In this document: piece after piece, positions 52,822-61,082 of the stretch
Layout: every line of letters begins with the position of its first letter
How positions within the stretch are numbered: position 1 is the stretch's first letter
Origin: Actinomadura macrotermitis
GTDB taxonomy: Bacteria; Actinomycetota; Actinomycetes; Streptosporangiales; Streptosporangiaceae
Reading direction: 5' to 3'
DNA length: 64,000 nt
Assembly (NCBI RefSeq): GCF_009604375.1
Contig: NZ_WEGH01000002.1
Span: forward strand, 1,636,073 to 1,700,072
Notes under the pieces: generated by a model
What the model saw: only the letters and a program-made list of their open reading frames with translations
What the model was told of the DNA's origin: nothing
Database searches by the model: none
Position numbers and translations under genes: made by a program

Positions 52822-52962
52822 GCGAGGTCTCCTTGGCTGATCGGTGACGTGCCCCGTCTTCCTGTGTTCCCAGAAACCCGCAGGTCGAAGAGGTGTGGCG
52901 GCACCCGGTGGCTCGCAGGGGGATCTGACCTCACGCTGAGCGGGGCCTTCGGGCCTGGACGG

Positions 52963-53000
52963 CCAGAAGGCCCCTTCCCGGATCGGGAGGGGCCTTCTGG
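52963..53000. terminator. Terminator-like hairpin
   Basis: CCAGAAGGCCCCTTCCCG (52963-52980) pairs with 52984-53000 around GAT, with one bulged T. It lies downstream of the secreted-protein gene ending at 53045 and ahead of the minus-strand decarboxylase pseudogene. Confidence 0.8.
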
Positions 53001-53044
53001 GTCGTGCGGCGGGGGGCGGCGCGGGTGGAGGGGCGCGCCGGGGA

Positions 53045-53521
53045 TCAGTACTCGTAGTAAGGGTTCTTGATGTACTGCACGCGGGTGCAGGACTGGTAGG
53101 AGTTGCTGACCGGCAGGTTCTTGCACAGGTGGACCTTGACGCCGCGCAGGAACGCCACGCCGCCCGAGGTGTGCTTCCAGGTGTAGGTCTTGTTCTTGCC
53201 GCACACCTTCTTGCTGGTGTACTCGATGTCGTTGCCGGGCCGGTCGATGATGATCCGGGCCTGGGCGCACCAGCGGCCGGCCTGGGTGTCGCGGATGGTG
53301 AGGTTCCACTCGGCCTTGTCGCTGGTCCAGCCGTCGTGCCAGCCGATCCAGCCCTTGGCGTTGGTGCCGTTGGCGGTCTTGTTGACGCTGGTCTTGCGGG
53401 ACGCGGCGGCGATGGCGGCGGGCCCGTCGGCGTGGGCGGCGGTGAGGGGCGCCAGGGTGAGGGCGGTGCCCGTGGCGAGGGCGAGGGCGGCGGCGCGGCG
53501 CGCGGACCGGCTGAGGGTCAT
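53045..53521 (-). CDS. Small secreted protein of unknown function
   Basis: The 158-residue protein starts at ATG 53521 with GGAGG 6 nt upstream. A clean Sec signal peptide (RRAAALALATGTALTLAPLTAAHAD) is followed by a ~125-residue basic, aromatic-rich mature domain with four Cys (WCAQARI, KKVCGKNK, HLCKNL, QSCTRVQ), so two disulphides are likely. The mature sequence is predicted to be mostly beta. I recognise no family or enzymatic motif. Confidence 0.8.
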   Translation of the reverse strand: MTLSRSARRAAALALATGTALTLAPLTAAHADGPAAIAAASRKTSVNKTANGTNAKGWIGWHDGWTSDKAEWNLTIRDTQAGRWCAQARIIIDRPGNDIEYTSKKVCGKNKTYTWKHTSGGVAFLRGVKVHLCKNLPVSNSYQSCTRVQYIKNPYYEY

Positions 53522-53628
53522 GGGTGCCTCCGGGAACGACGGGGCGGACGCACTCATGGTGGCGAGCGAGGGGGGCGTTCCGGGCGAAGATCGATGATCT
53601 TGGGTCCGGAATGGGTCCGGGGGCCCGG

Positions 53629-54012
53629 TCAGGCGGTGGCCGGGCCCAGGTGCTCGGCGAGGATGGCCAGGTGGGTCCGGTGGGCCGCGGCGTGGCGTTC
53701 GATGCCGGCGCCGGTCGGCCGCACGAAGATCCCGCGGCGGTCGGTCTCGCACAGCGCCCGCTCGACCAGGCCGTCCTTCTCCAGCCGGGCGACCGTGCGC
53801 GACAGCGCGCTCTGGCTGAGGTACATGTCGGCCGCGATCTCCTGCATGCGACGAGGCTCACACCGGGCCTCGACGAGGCGGTCCAGCGTCTCGAACTCGC
53901 TCATGGTGAGCCCGTGCGCCTCCTGAAGGGCGCGATCGAGATGGCAGGCGACCGTGTTGTAGCAGGTCGCGAGCTTGCGCCATCGGCCGACGAGGGCCGC
54001 CTCCGACTCCAT
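53629..54012 (-). CDS. MarR-family regulator
   Basis: The 127-residue protein from ATG 54012 has the winged helix: LTMSEFETLDRLVEARCEPRRMQEIAADMYLSQSALSRTVARLEKDGLVERALCETDRRGIFVRPTGAG, with the DxRG wing (TDRRG). It is divergent from the MFS efflux gene, and repeated palindromes lie between. It very likely represses the pump and itself until a drug or phenolic compound binds. Confidence 0.92.
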   Translation of the reverse strand: MESEAALVGRWRKLATCYNTVACHLDRALQEAHGLTMSEFETLDRLVEARCEPRRMQEIAADMYLSQSALSRTVARLEKDGLVERALCETDRRGIFVRPTGAGIERHAAAHRTHLAILAEHLGPATA

Positions 54013-54027
54013 GGCGCGGAGCGTACC

Positions 54028-54106
54028 ATGCGCACGCATCAGATGCGAGCGCATTAAATTCGGCAGAAATTTTTGCGTGGACATTTGATGCACACGCATG
54101 TACTGT
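54028..54106. promoter_or_regulatory. Three MarR-type palindromes and the MFS promoter
   Basis: ATGCGCACGCAT (54028-54039), ATGCGAGCGCAT (54043-54054) and ATGCACACGCAT (54088-54099, one mismatch) share one 12-bp form. TGGACA (54078-54083) and TACTGT (54101-54106) are 17 bp apart, a good -35/-10 pair, and the third palindrome sits inside that spacer. Transcription would start near 54113, so the MFS mRNA would be leaderless with GTG 54115. Confidence 0.72.
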
Positions 54107-54114
54107 CCTGCGAC

Positions 54115-55557
54115 GTGACCATCACCGAAACCTCCCCCGTCACTCAAGAGCCGGGCGCCGCGGCGCCGGCCGGGCAGAGCTGGACCCCCAGGCTTTGGGG
54201 AGTCCTCGCGGTGCTGTGCGCCGTGTTGTTCCTGGACGGCCTGGACGTGTCGATGGTGGGCGTCGCCCTGCCGTCCATCGGCACCGAGCTGGGGCTGTCC
54301 ACCACCTCCCTGCAGTGGATCGTCAACGGTTACGTGCTCGGCTACGGCGGGCTGCTGCTCCTCGGCGGCCGCACCGCCGACCTGCTGGGCCGCCGCAACG
54401 TCTTCCTCGCCGCGCTGGGCGTCTTCGCCGTGGCGTCCCTGGTCGGCGGCCTGGTCGACAACGGCACCCTGCTCATCGTCACCCGGTTCGTGAAGGGCCT
54501 GGCGGCGGCGTTCACCGCGCCGACGGCGCTGTCGATCCTCACCACCACCTTCCACGAGGGCCCGGCTCGCAACCGGGCGCTGTCGATCTTCTCGGTGTTC
54601 GGCGCGAGCGGGTACTCCTCCGGGCTGATCCTCGGCGGCCTGCTCACCAGCTTCGGCTGGCGCTGGACGTTCCTGACCCCGGTGCCGCTCGCGGTGCTGG
54701 CCCTGGTCGCGGGCATCGCGCTGATCCCGCGCGACAAGCGGGCCGACGAGGGCGGCCACGACCTGGTCGGCGCGGTCACGCTGACCGCCGGCATGCTGCT
54801 GGCCGTCTACACCGTGGTCTCCGCGCCCGAGCGCGGCTGGCTCGACCCGGTCACCCTCGGCTCGATCGTGCTCGCGGTGGCGCTGCTCGTCGCGTTCGTG
54901 ATCACCGAGAACAAGGTCCGGCACCCGCTGATCCGGCTCGGCATCCTGCGGGTCGGCTCGATCGTGCGCGCCAACATCAGCATCATCGCGCTGTTCGGCT
55001 CGTTCCTCAGCTTCCAGTTCATGATGACCCTCTACCTGCAGGACGTGCTGCACTGGTCGCCGCTGAAGATGGCGATGGCGCTCCTGCCGATCGGCCTGCT
55101 GGTGGCGTTCGCGTCCCCGTTCGTCGGCAAGCTGATCACCCGGTACGGCACCTCGCGGCTGATCGTCAGCTCCATGGTGTCGCTCAGCCTCGGCTACGTG
55201 TGGTTCCTGTCCACCGCCGGCGACAGCCCGAAGTACCTGGTCAGCGTGCTGCCGACCATGCTGCTGCTCGGCGGCGGGTTCGCCTTCGGGTTCAGCTCGA
55301 TCATGGCGCAGGCCACCGACGGCATCGAGGACGCCGAGCAGGGCCTGGCCTCCGGCCTGGTGCAGACCTCCGGGCAGGTCGGCGCGGCGCTGGTGCTGGC
55401 CGTCGTCACCGCCCTGGTGGCGAGCGACGGCCAGGGGAGCGGCGACTTCGGCCAGTTCCACCCGGGCGTCAACCTGGTCACCGGCATCGCGGTGCTCGGG
55501 CTCGCGTTCAACGTGCTCCCGCTGCTCGGCCGCCGCCGGCAGCCCAAGCACGCCTAG
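54115..55557 (+). CDS. MFS drug efflux transporter (DHA2/EmrB-QacA type)
   Basis: I start this at GTG 54115, giving 480 residues, because the promoter at 54078-54106 implies a leaderless transcript; an ATG at 54088 lies within the operator. Motifs are LDGLDVSMVGVALPSIGTELGLSTTSLQWIVNGYVLGYGGLLLLGGRTADLLGRR and a mid-helix GLAAAFTAPTALSIL. About 14 membrane helices are expected, as in proton-driven multidrug exporters. It is controlled by the divergent MarR gene. The substrate is unknown. Confidence 0.93.
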   Translation: MTITETSPVTQEPGAAAPAGQSWTPRLWGVLAVLCAVLFLDGLDVSMVGVALPSIGTELGLSTTSLQWIVNGYVLGYGGLLLLGGRTADLLGRRNVFLAALGVFAVASLVGGLVDNGTLLIVTRFVKGLAAAFTAPTALSILTTTFHEGPARNRALSIFSVFGASGYSSGLILGGLLTSFGWRWTFLTPVPLAVLALVAGIALIPRDKRADEGGHDLVGAVTLTAGMLLAVYTVVSAPERGWLDPVTLGSIVLAVALLVAFVITENKVRHPLIRLGILRVGSIVRANISIIALFGSFLSFQFMMTLYLQDVLHWSPLKMAMALLPIGLLVAFASPFVGKLITRYGTSRLIVSSMVSLSLGYVWFLSTAGDSPKYLVSVLPTMLLLGGGFAFGFSSIMAQATDGIEDAEQGLASGLVQTSGQVGAALVLAVVTALVASDGQGSGDFGQFHPGVNLVTGIAVLGLAFNVLPLLGRRRQPKHA

Positions 55558-55573
55558 CAGTACACAACGGGTC

Positions 55574-55607
55574 AGGCCCGGCGCACCGGTGACGGTGCGC
55601 CGGGCCT
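55574..55607. terminator. Bidirectional terminator hairpin
   Basis: AGGCCCGGCGCACCG (55574-55588) pairs perfectly with 55593-55607 around GTGA. It separates the convergent MFS and VIT/VWA genes. Confidence 0.88.
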
Positions 55608-55611
55608 TCGG

Positions 55612-57993
55612 CTATCGCGGGCGCTTCCAGAAGGCGCGCTTCGCCGGGGGTGCGGTGACATCGGTGAGGACCTGGACGGTGCGGTCCCACAGCGTGGTGA
55701 CGTCGGTCTGCGGGGTGTGCCGCAGGGCCTGGAGATCGGCCATGAGCGCGGCCAGGGGCGACGACCCCGGCAGTGCGGGGGCGACCGACTCCAGCAGGGG
55801 CAGCACGACGTCCACCAGGTGGGCGGCACGGTCGGCGACCGGGACGCGGGGGAGCCGCTCCAGCTCGGCGGCCAGCCGGCGGCGGGGCTCGTCGGCGGCG
55901 GGCTTGGGCGGGGAGGCAGGCTCGGGCGCGGGGACGGGGCCGCCGCCGAAGTCCGGGGCTCCGCCGGAGGGGGCGCGCATGCTGCCGCGGGCCGCGCCGC
56001 CCATGCGAGGACGGCCGGCGGGCGCGGGGCGCGGCACCGCGCCGCCGTAGGCGGCCATCGGCGGCGCACCCGGGGCGGGCATCGGCGCGCTCTGGGCGAT
56101 CATGGGCGCGGCCATCGGCGCCGCCGGCGCGGCCCAGCCGTCGGGGAGCTCGACCGGCTGGACGACCTGGTGCGGCGCCCCGCCGTCGGTGACGGTGCGC
56201 TCGTCCACGGCGACGAACGCCGTGAAGCGGCAGAGGGTGGAGAAGCGCAGGGACGTGTCGATGATGCGCTTCTCCAGGTCGTCGCCGCCGGAGACGGTGT
56301 AGCGGTCCTCCAGGTCGCGCAGGTGCGCGCGGGCCCACAGGGCGGTGAGCGCCGGGTTGCCGGCCGTCGCCGCGGCCGCCCGCTGCTCCCAGGGCGTGCC
56401 GGACGGGGTCGTGCCGCGCACGGTCAGCGTGCCCGCGGGCGCGCCCCGGTAGCGGCCGGTGATCACCAGCGGGACGCCGGGGAAGAGCGAGCCGAGCCGC
56501 CGGGGCGCCACCGTCTCCGGGTCGACGCGCAGGCCGTCGGCGTGCAGGGACAGGCCGGTGGCCAGGGGCGCGCCGATGCGGCGGTGCACGCCCTCCATCG
56601 CCTCGTCCAGCCGGTCCTCGGACTCGACCAGCTCGCAGCTGCCGCCGCCCGCGAGGCGGCGCAGGAACGCGGCGTTCACCGCGCGGTCGATGCCGACCGT
56701 GTGGACGCGCACCCCGCCGAGGCGCGGGGCCAGCTCGGCCAGGAGCTGGTCCTCGTTGCCGACCTGGCCGTCGGTGATGAGGACCAGCACCCGGTCGCGG
56801 CCGGCGTCGGTGAGCAGCGACGCGGCCTCGGCGAGCGGGGCGAGCATCTCGGTGCCGCCGCGCGCGTCCACGGCGGCCAGGTGCTCGACGGCGCGGAAGC
56901 GGTTGCGGTCGGTGCCGGGGTGCAGGCCGGCGGGCAGGTCGCGGGGGCGTTCGACGACGTGGTCGAAGGACAGCACGGCGAAGCGGTCGTCGCCGGTGAG
57001 GGTGTCGGCGATCCGGGCCGCCGCGCGGCGGGCCGCGACCATCTTCCAGCCCTGCATGCTGCCGGAGCGGTCGAGGACGAGCACGACGTCGCGCGGGCGC
57101 GGCCGCTGCTCGCCGGCGGGCAGCACGGTGAGGGAGAAGGTGCCCTCCTCGCCCGTCTCGTCGGGCACCAGGGAGAGCGCGGACGTCTCGTGCGGGGCGT
57201 GGACGAGGCGCAGGAGGAAGTCGCGGTTCAGGCGCTCGCCCGGCTGCAGGCGGACCGTGACGCGGTCGCCGGCCCGCTCCTCGGTGACCACGTGCAGGGC
57301 CGAGCGGATCTCGGTGAGCGGCAGCCCGGCCGGGTCGACGTCCACGGTGACCGAGAGCCGCACCGGGTTCGGGAAGCCAGGCAGCAGGACCGGCGGGCTG
57401 ATGCGCGAGGCGTCGGGCACCGCGTCGGTGTCGGCGGCGGTGCCGGGGCCGGCCTGCTCGCCGGGCAGGGGGGCGCCGGGGATGTAGCGCGGCGCCACGA
57501 CGAGCGGGAACCGGAAGGTGGCCGCGCCGCCGGCGTCGCCGGTCTCGTAGGGCAGCGGCTGGGTGAGGGTGAGGGTGATCGTCACGCGCTCGCCGGGGAG
57601 GATGTTGCCCACCCGCATGCCGAACACGTCGGGCCGGTCCTCCTCGGCGATCGCGGCGCGCCGCCCTGCGGCGATGGCGGCGTCGTAGTCCTGGCGCGCC
57701 TGCCCGCGCTCCTTCAGCACGCCGTCGACGGTCCGGTCGGCCGCCTCCATGCGCAGCGCGGTCACGGCCGCCCGGTCGGGCAGCGGGAAGACGTAGGTGG
57801 CCTCCAGCGGGACGTCGAAGGGGTTGCGGAACCCCTGGACGAGCCGGATGCGGGCGGCCAGGCCGGTGATGTCGGCCTGCACGTCGACCGAGTCGAGGGG
57901 CAGGTTCCCCTGATCGGTGCTGAGCGCGCCCAGCCCGCCGTCGGGGGCCGGGGGCGTCGCGGTCTCGGGGAGTGGGCTGATGAGCACGGTCAC
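55612..57993 (-). CDS. VIT plus von Willebrand A domain protein
   Basis: The 793-residue protein starts at GTG 57993 after GGGAGG. A VIT domain (about 28-160: LDSVDVQADITGLAARIRLVQGFRNPFDVPLEATYVFPLPDRAAV) is followed by a VWA domain (about 300-480) with the MIDAS motif DRSGSMQGWKM, GGTEM and ITDGQVGNE. This is the layout of inter-alpha-trypsin-inhibitor-like proteins. A long Pro/Ala/Met-rich linker (about 640-735) precedes a helical C-terminal domain. There is no signal peptide or membrane helix, so it is cytosolic. It probably acts as a metal-dependent scaffold. It is coupled to the MerR gene by a 4-bp overlap (GTGA). Confidence 0.92.
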   Translation of the reverse strand: MTVLISPLPETATPPAPDGGLGALSTDQGNLPLDSVDVQADITGLAARIRLVQGFRNPFDVPLEATYVFPLPDRAAVTALRMEAADRTVDGVLKERGQARQDYDAAIAAGRRAAIAEEDRPDVFGMRVGNILPGERVTITLTLTQPLPYETGDAGGAATFRFPLVVAPRYIPGAPLPGEQAGPGTAADTDAVPDASRISPPVLLPGFPNPVRLSVTVDVDPAGLPLTEIRSALHVVTEERAGDRVTVRLQPGERLNRDFLLRLVHAPHETSALSLVPDETGEEGTFSLTVLPAGEQRPRPRDVVLVLDRSGSMQGWKMVAARRAAARIADTLTGDDRFAVLSFDHVVERPRDLPAGLHPGTDRNRFRAVEHLAAVDARGGTEMLAPLAEAASLLTDAGRDRVLVLITDGQVGNEDQLLAELAPRLGGVRVHTVGIDRAVNAAFLRRLAGGGSCELVESEDRLDEAMEGVHRRIGAPLATGLSLHADGLRVDPETVAPRRLGSLFPGVPLVITGRYRGAPAGTLTVRGTTPSGTPWEQRAAAATAGNPALTALWARAHLRDLEDRYTVSGGDDLEKRIIDTSLRFSTLCRFTAFVAVDERTVTDGGAPHQVVQPVELPDGWAAPAAPMAAPMIAQSAPMPAPGAPPMAAYGGAVPRPAPAGRPRMGGAARGSMRAPSGGAPDFGGGPVPAPEPASPPKPAADEPRRRLAAELERLPRVPVADRAAHLVDVVLPLLESVAPALPGSSPLAALMADLQALRHTPQTDVTTLWDRTVQVLTDVTAPPAKRAFWKRPR

Positions 57994-58835
57994 TGTGGCC
58001 TCCCGGCTGTGGCGTCGGACGGAGGGTGGGCGTGGGCGTCGGTGGGGGGCGGAGAGGCGATCAGGCCGCGTCGGCGCAGTTCGTGCAGGAGAGGGCGGGC
58101 CGCCTCCTCGATGGCGGCGAGGTCGTCGGGGGACAGGGCGGCGCCGTCCAGCAGGACGGTGACGTCCGGGGCGAGCCGGACGCCTTGGACGAGGGACGGG
58201 CCGGCGGCGGGCGGGTTCTCGCCCCCGAGGGCCACCGGCAGCTTCGGGAAGGACACGTCGGGCCGGCTCGCCCAGAAACGCGCCCGCTCGGCTTGGGATT
58301 CGCCGGCTTGGGGTTCGCGGGCTTCGGGTGCTTGGCCGGTTGAGGCGCCGGTCGGTGTGCCGGGTGAGCCGCCGGACCTCTCGGTCGGGGGTGTGGTGCC
58401 GGTGGTCGGGTTTGCGGGCGTGTTGCTGGCGGCGCTCCCGGCTGCGGCGCGGCGGGGAGCGGGCGCGCTGGGCTGCCCGGCCGGCGCATCGCTGGTCGGG
58501 GGCGTGCCGCTCGGTGCGGTGGGAGGCAGGGCGGCTATGCGTTCGAGGGTCGTGTCGGTGGCGCCGGTCAGTTCGACCTGGATCTCGGCGATGGAGCGGC
58601 CGAGGGCCTGGCGGCGTTTGATCGCGACGAGCTGGAGCAGGTGGCGCGGGCCGTAGAGGGCGACCCGGCCGCGGCGCCCGAGGGGCGGGTCGAGCAGGCC
58701 GATGGTGGTGTACCAGCGGATCAGGCGTTCGTTGGGCTGGTCGCGCACCCGTCCGCTGAGCCGGCCGGCGGCGCCGTCGGCCAGGGCCGCGGAGGCGTGC
58801 TCGGCCAGTTCGCCGATGGTCCAGGTGACGTCCAT
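57990..58835 (-). CDS. MerR-family-like regulator with long linker
   Basis: The 281-residue protein has an N-terminal MerR-like HTH (about 6-90) with WTIGELAEHASAAL...ERLIRWYTTIGLLDPPLGRRGRVALYGPRHLLQLVAIKRRQALGRSIAEI. A low-complexity Pro/Ala/Thr stretch (about 100-190) and a C-terminal domain (LAPDVTVLLDGAALSPDDLAAIEEAARPLLHELRRRGLI) follow. It heads the operon with the VIT/VWA gene. An inverted repeat 11 bp upstream of its start suits MerR binding. The inducer is unknown. Confidence 0.87.
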   Translation of the reverse strand: MDVTWTIGELAEHASAALADGAAGRLSGRVRDQPNERLIRWYTTIGLLDPPLGRRGRVALYGPRHLLQLVAIKRRQALGRSIAEIQVELTGATDTTLERIAALPPTAPSGTPPTSDAPAGQPSAPAPRRAAAGSAASNTPANPTTGTTPPTERSGGSPGTPTGASTGQAPEAREPQAGESQAERARFWASRPDVSFPKLPVALGGENPPAAGPSLVQGVRLAPDVTVLLDGAALSPDDLAAIEEAARPLLHELRRRGLIASPPPTDAHAHPPSDATAGRPQ

Positions 58836-58845
58836 GAGTCGATGA

Positions 58846-58870
58846 TGACACTGTCATCGTTACAGTGTCA
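58846..58870. promoter_or_regulatory. Inverted repeat, candidate MerR operator
   Basis: TGACACTGT (58846-58854) and ACAGTGTCA (58862-58870) are perfect 9-bp arms around 7 bp. It lies between the divergent MerR and NERD genes. MerR family sites are typically such dyads in a promoter spacer; no promoter hexamers are assigned. Confidence 0.7.
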
Positions 58871-58948
58871 ATGTTTTCGAGACGGTCAAAGTCCTTGAAG
58901 GCCGGGCCGGGCTGCCGCACCCTGGGCTCGTCGGGGAGGGGGCGTTCG

Positions 58949-59641
58949 GTGCGGAGCAGGGGTGATGCCGGGGCCTCGGCCCGGGCCCGGTACCGCGCCC
59001 TGGTGGCGGAGCACCGCAGGGAGCGCCTGCTGGTCCGCGCGCTGGTGGCCGCCGGGGCGGGCGTGGTCGCGGCCGGGCTGGGCGGCTGGACGGCCGGGAC
59101 GGCGGCGGCCGTCGCGGTGTTCGCCGGGCACGCGGCCTGCATGTGGGCGCGGCCGGGCCCGATGAGCGGATGGCGGCAGGGGGCACGTGCCGAACGGGCC
59201 ACCGGGCGGCGGCTCGCCCGGCTCGATCCGGCCGGGTACCGCGTGCTGCACGACCGGGCGCTGCCGGGGGCGGCCACCAACATCGACCATCTCGTCATCG
59301 GGCTGACCGGCGTGTACGTGATCGCGAGCCGGCATCGGCGCCGGTTCGCGCGGACGCGCGGGGAGCAGGAGCGCCGGGCGGCGGAGGTCGCCGCGCGGAT
59401 AGGGGCGTCGGTCGCCGCACTGCTGTCCGCGGAACTCGACTACAAGCTGACGGTCGTCCCCCTTGTCGCGGTGCACGGTGCTCAGGGGCCGCGGGGCGGG
59501 ACGCGCCACGGGGACGTGCTCCTGCTGCCCGTCAAGGAGGTCGCGGGAGAGGTCGCGGAACGGCGGGCCGTTTTCAGCGCCGAGCAGGTGGCCACCATTG
59601 CCGACGCGGCGGCGCGAGTCTTTCCGGTGATGCGTTCCTGA
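58949..59641 (+). CDS. Membrane protein with NERD domain
   Basis: I start this at GTG 58949 with GGGGAGGG 8 nt upstream, giving 230 residues; in-frame GTG 58865 would lie within the operator, and only a leaderless transcript would use it. One or two hydrophobic segments (about 27-65: LLVRALVAAGAGVVAAGLGGW, AAAVAVFAGHAACMW) are followed by a NERD domain GARAERATGRRLARL...RVLHDRALPGAATNIDHLVIGLTGVYVIASRH. NERD is a nuclease-related fold; the Asp in NIDH is kept. DNA or RNA processing is possible but unproven. Confidence 0.83.
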   Translation: MRSRGDAGASARARYRALVAEHRRERLLVRALVAAGAGVVAAGLGGWTAGTAAAVAVFAGHAACMWARPGPMSGWRQGARAERATGRRLARLDPAGYRVLHDRALPGAATNIDHLVIGLTGVYVIASRHRRRFARTRGEQERRAAEVAARIGASVAALLSAELDYKLTVVPLVAVHGAQGPRGGTRHGDVLLLPVKEVAGEVAERRAVFSAEQVATIADAAARVFPVMRS

Positions 59642-59825
59642 GGGCCATTAAGGGCCTTCGCCCTGTGTGCCTGATCCGGTGCGCAGCGGAGAGTTGGCTG
59701 GTGGCGGCTTCCCGGCTAATTCCGGCAAGTGGGTCATTTTTCTTTAATAGGGCCAAGTGTCGGGTGACCCGTTCGATATTTTTGAAATGCCGCTAAAAGA
59801 GGCCGGGAGGCTTTACCTTTCTGCC

Positions 59826-60962
59826 ATGGACGACGACATCCTCGTCCGTGCGCTGCGCGCCCGCGACCCCGGCGCCGTGGCCGCGGTGTACGACGCCTAC
59901 GGCGAACGCCTCCACGCGTTCTGCTGGTTCCGCACGCGCGACCGGGGCGTGGCCCGGGCGGCGCTGCGCGACGCCCTGATCGTCGCCGAGGCGCACGTCG
60001 AGCGGCTGCGCGAGCCCCGCCGCCTCGGCGCGTGGCTGTACGCCCTCGCCCGGCAGGAGTGCGCGCGCCAGATGGCCGACGGCGAGCGGACGCCGGAGGA
60101 GGTCCGCGCCTCCACCGTGCGGCAGGGCAAGGCCTGGGAGGCGGTGAATGCGCTGCCGCCGCCCGACCGGGAGCTGCTGGAGCTGCGGTTCCTGCACGGG
60201 CTGCCGCCGGAGGAGATCGCCGCCGTGCTCCAGGTGCCCGAGGAGCAGGTCCGCGGCCGCCTGGAGCCGGCGCAGGCCGGGCTGGCCGCGCTGCTCGCGC
60301 GGGGCGAGGAGGAGCGGTCCCGCCGGGTCGCGCCCGGGAAGGTCTTCGCGGCGCTGCCGGTGCCCGGCCCGCCCGCGGACCTGCGCGCCGAGGTGGTGGC
60401 GTGCTCCGCCGATCCAGAGCTGGCCGGGCGCCGGTCGTTCGTGGCCACCAGGGTCACCGGCCTCGGCGAGGACGGCTTCCCGTGCCCGCCCCGGGAGGCG
60501 CCGCAGAGGCGCCGGATTCCGGGCGTGGCGGTGGCGGTCGTCGCCGTCGCGGTGCTCCTGCTCGGCGTCGGGGCGGCCGTGTACCGGCACACGGCCGCCC
60601 CGGAGAGCGAGGGCGTCCGGACGGCGACCACCGGCGAGCCGGACACGGTGGTGTCGCCGCCGCCCTTCCGGGGGACCTTCGGGGAGAACCTGCCGGTGGC
60701 CGGGCGTCCCCGGCCCGCCGCGTCGCCGGACCCGGCCGCCTCCCCGCTGGAGACGCGGCCGGAGACGCCGGCCTCGGACCGGCCCGGCGAGGCGTCCCCG
60801 GGCAAGAAGCCGGTGTGGCCGGCGCGGACGGTCCCGCCGCACCCCAGCCCCGACCCTTCACGGGCGCCTTCGCCCGAGCCGGCGCCCTCGCTGACCGCTT
60901 CACCGGTTCCGTCGCCTTCCGGCAGCGGGCCGAGCCCGGAGGCGCCGCCTCCCGGCGGGTGA
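59826..60962 (+). CDS. Sigma-70-like protein with membrane helix and Pro-rich tail
   Basis: The protein has 378 residues from ATG 59826. Residues 1-165 contain ECF sigma-like regions 2 (DDDILVRALRARDPGAVAAVYDAYGERLHAFCWFRTRD) and 4 (AVNALPPPDRELLELRFLHGLPPEEIAAVLQVPEEQVRGRL). A membrane helix near 233-252 (GVAVAVVAVAVLLLGVGAAVY) and a ~120-residue Pro/Ser-rich outside tail follow. A sigma domain tethered to the membrane is unusual. It may be released by proteolysis or act as a decoy. The leader (59720-59820) is AT-rich. No anti-sigma gene follows. Confidence 0.8.
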   Translation: MDDDILVRALRARDPGAVAAVYDAYGERLHAFCWFRTRDRGVARAALRDALIVAEAHVERLREPRRLGAWLYALARQECARQMADGERTPEEVRASTVRQGKAWEAVNALPPPDRELLELRFLHGLPPEEIAAVLQVPEEQVRGRLEPAQAGLAALLARGEEERSRRVAPGKVFAALPVPGPPADLRAEVVACSADPELAGRRSFVATRVTGLGEDGFPCPPREAPQRRRIPGVAVAVVAVAVLLLGVGAAVYRHTAAPESEGVRTATTGEPDTVVSPPPFRGTFGENLPVAGRPRPAASPDPAASPLETRPETPASDRPGEASPGKKPVWPARTVPPHPSPDPSRAPSPEPAPSLTASPVPSPSGSGPSPEAPPPGG

Positions 60963-61082
60963 TCGGATCTCCGGCCGGGCGCCTTTCGCGGACGTCCGGC
61001 GGCGCGCGTTCGGAATGTCACCCCTGTCAACTACTCTGAGTCGCCGATTGAATACTTCATGTAGGTGACATGGGGGAGGAAC

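Noticed and set aside
55717..58656. 979-codon plus-strand open frame opposite the VIT/VWA gene
   Set aside because: Antisense shadow; the VIT and MIDAS motifs prove the minus strand codes.
59731..59770. GGGTCA/TGACCC inverted repeat before the membrane sigma gene
   Set aside because: Arms are only 6 bp with a 28-bp gap; this is expected by chance.
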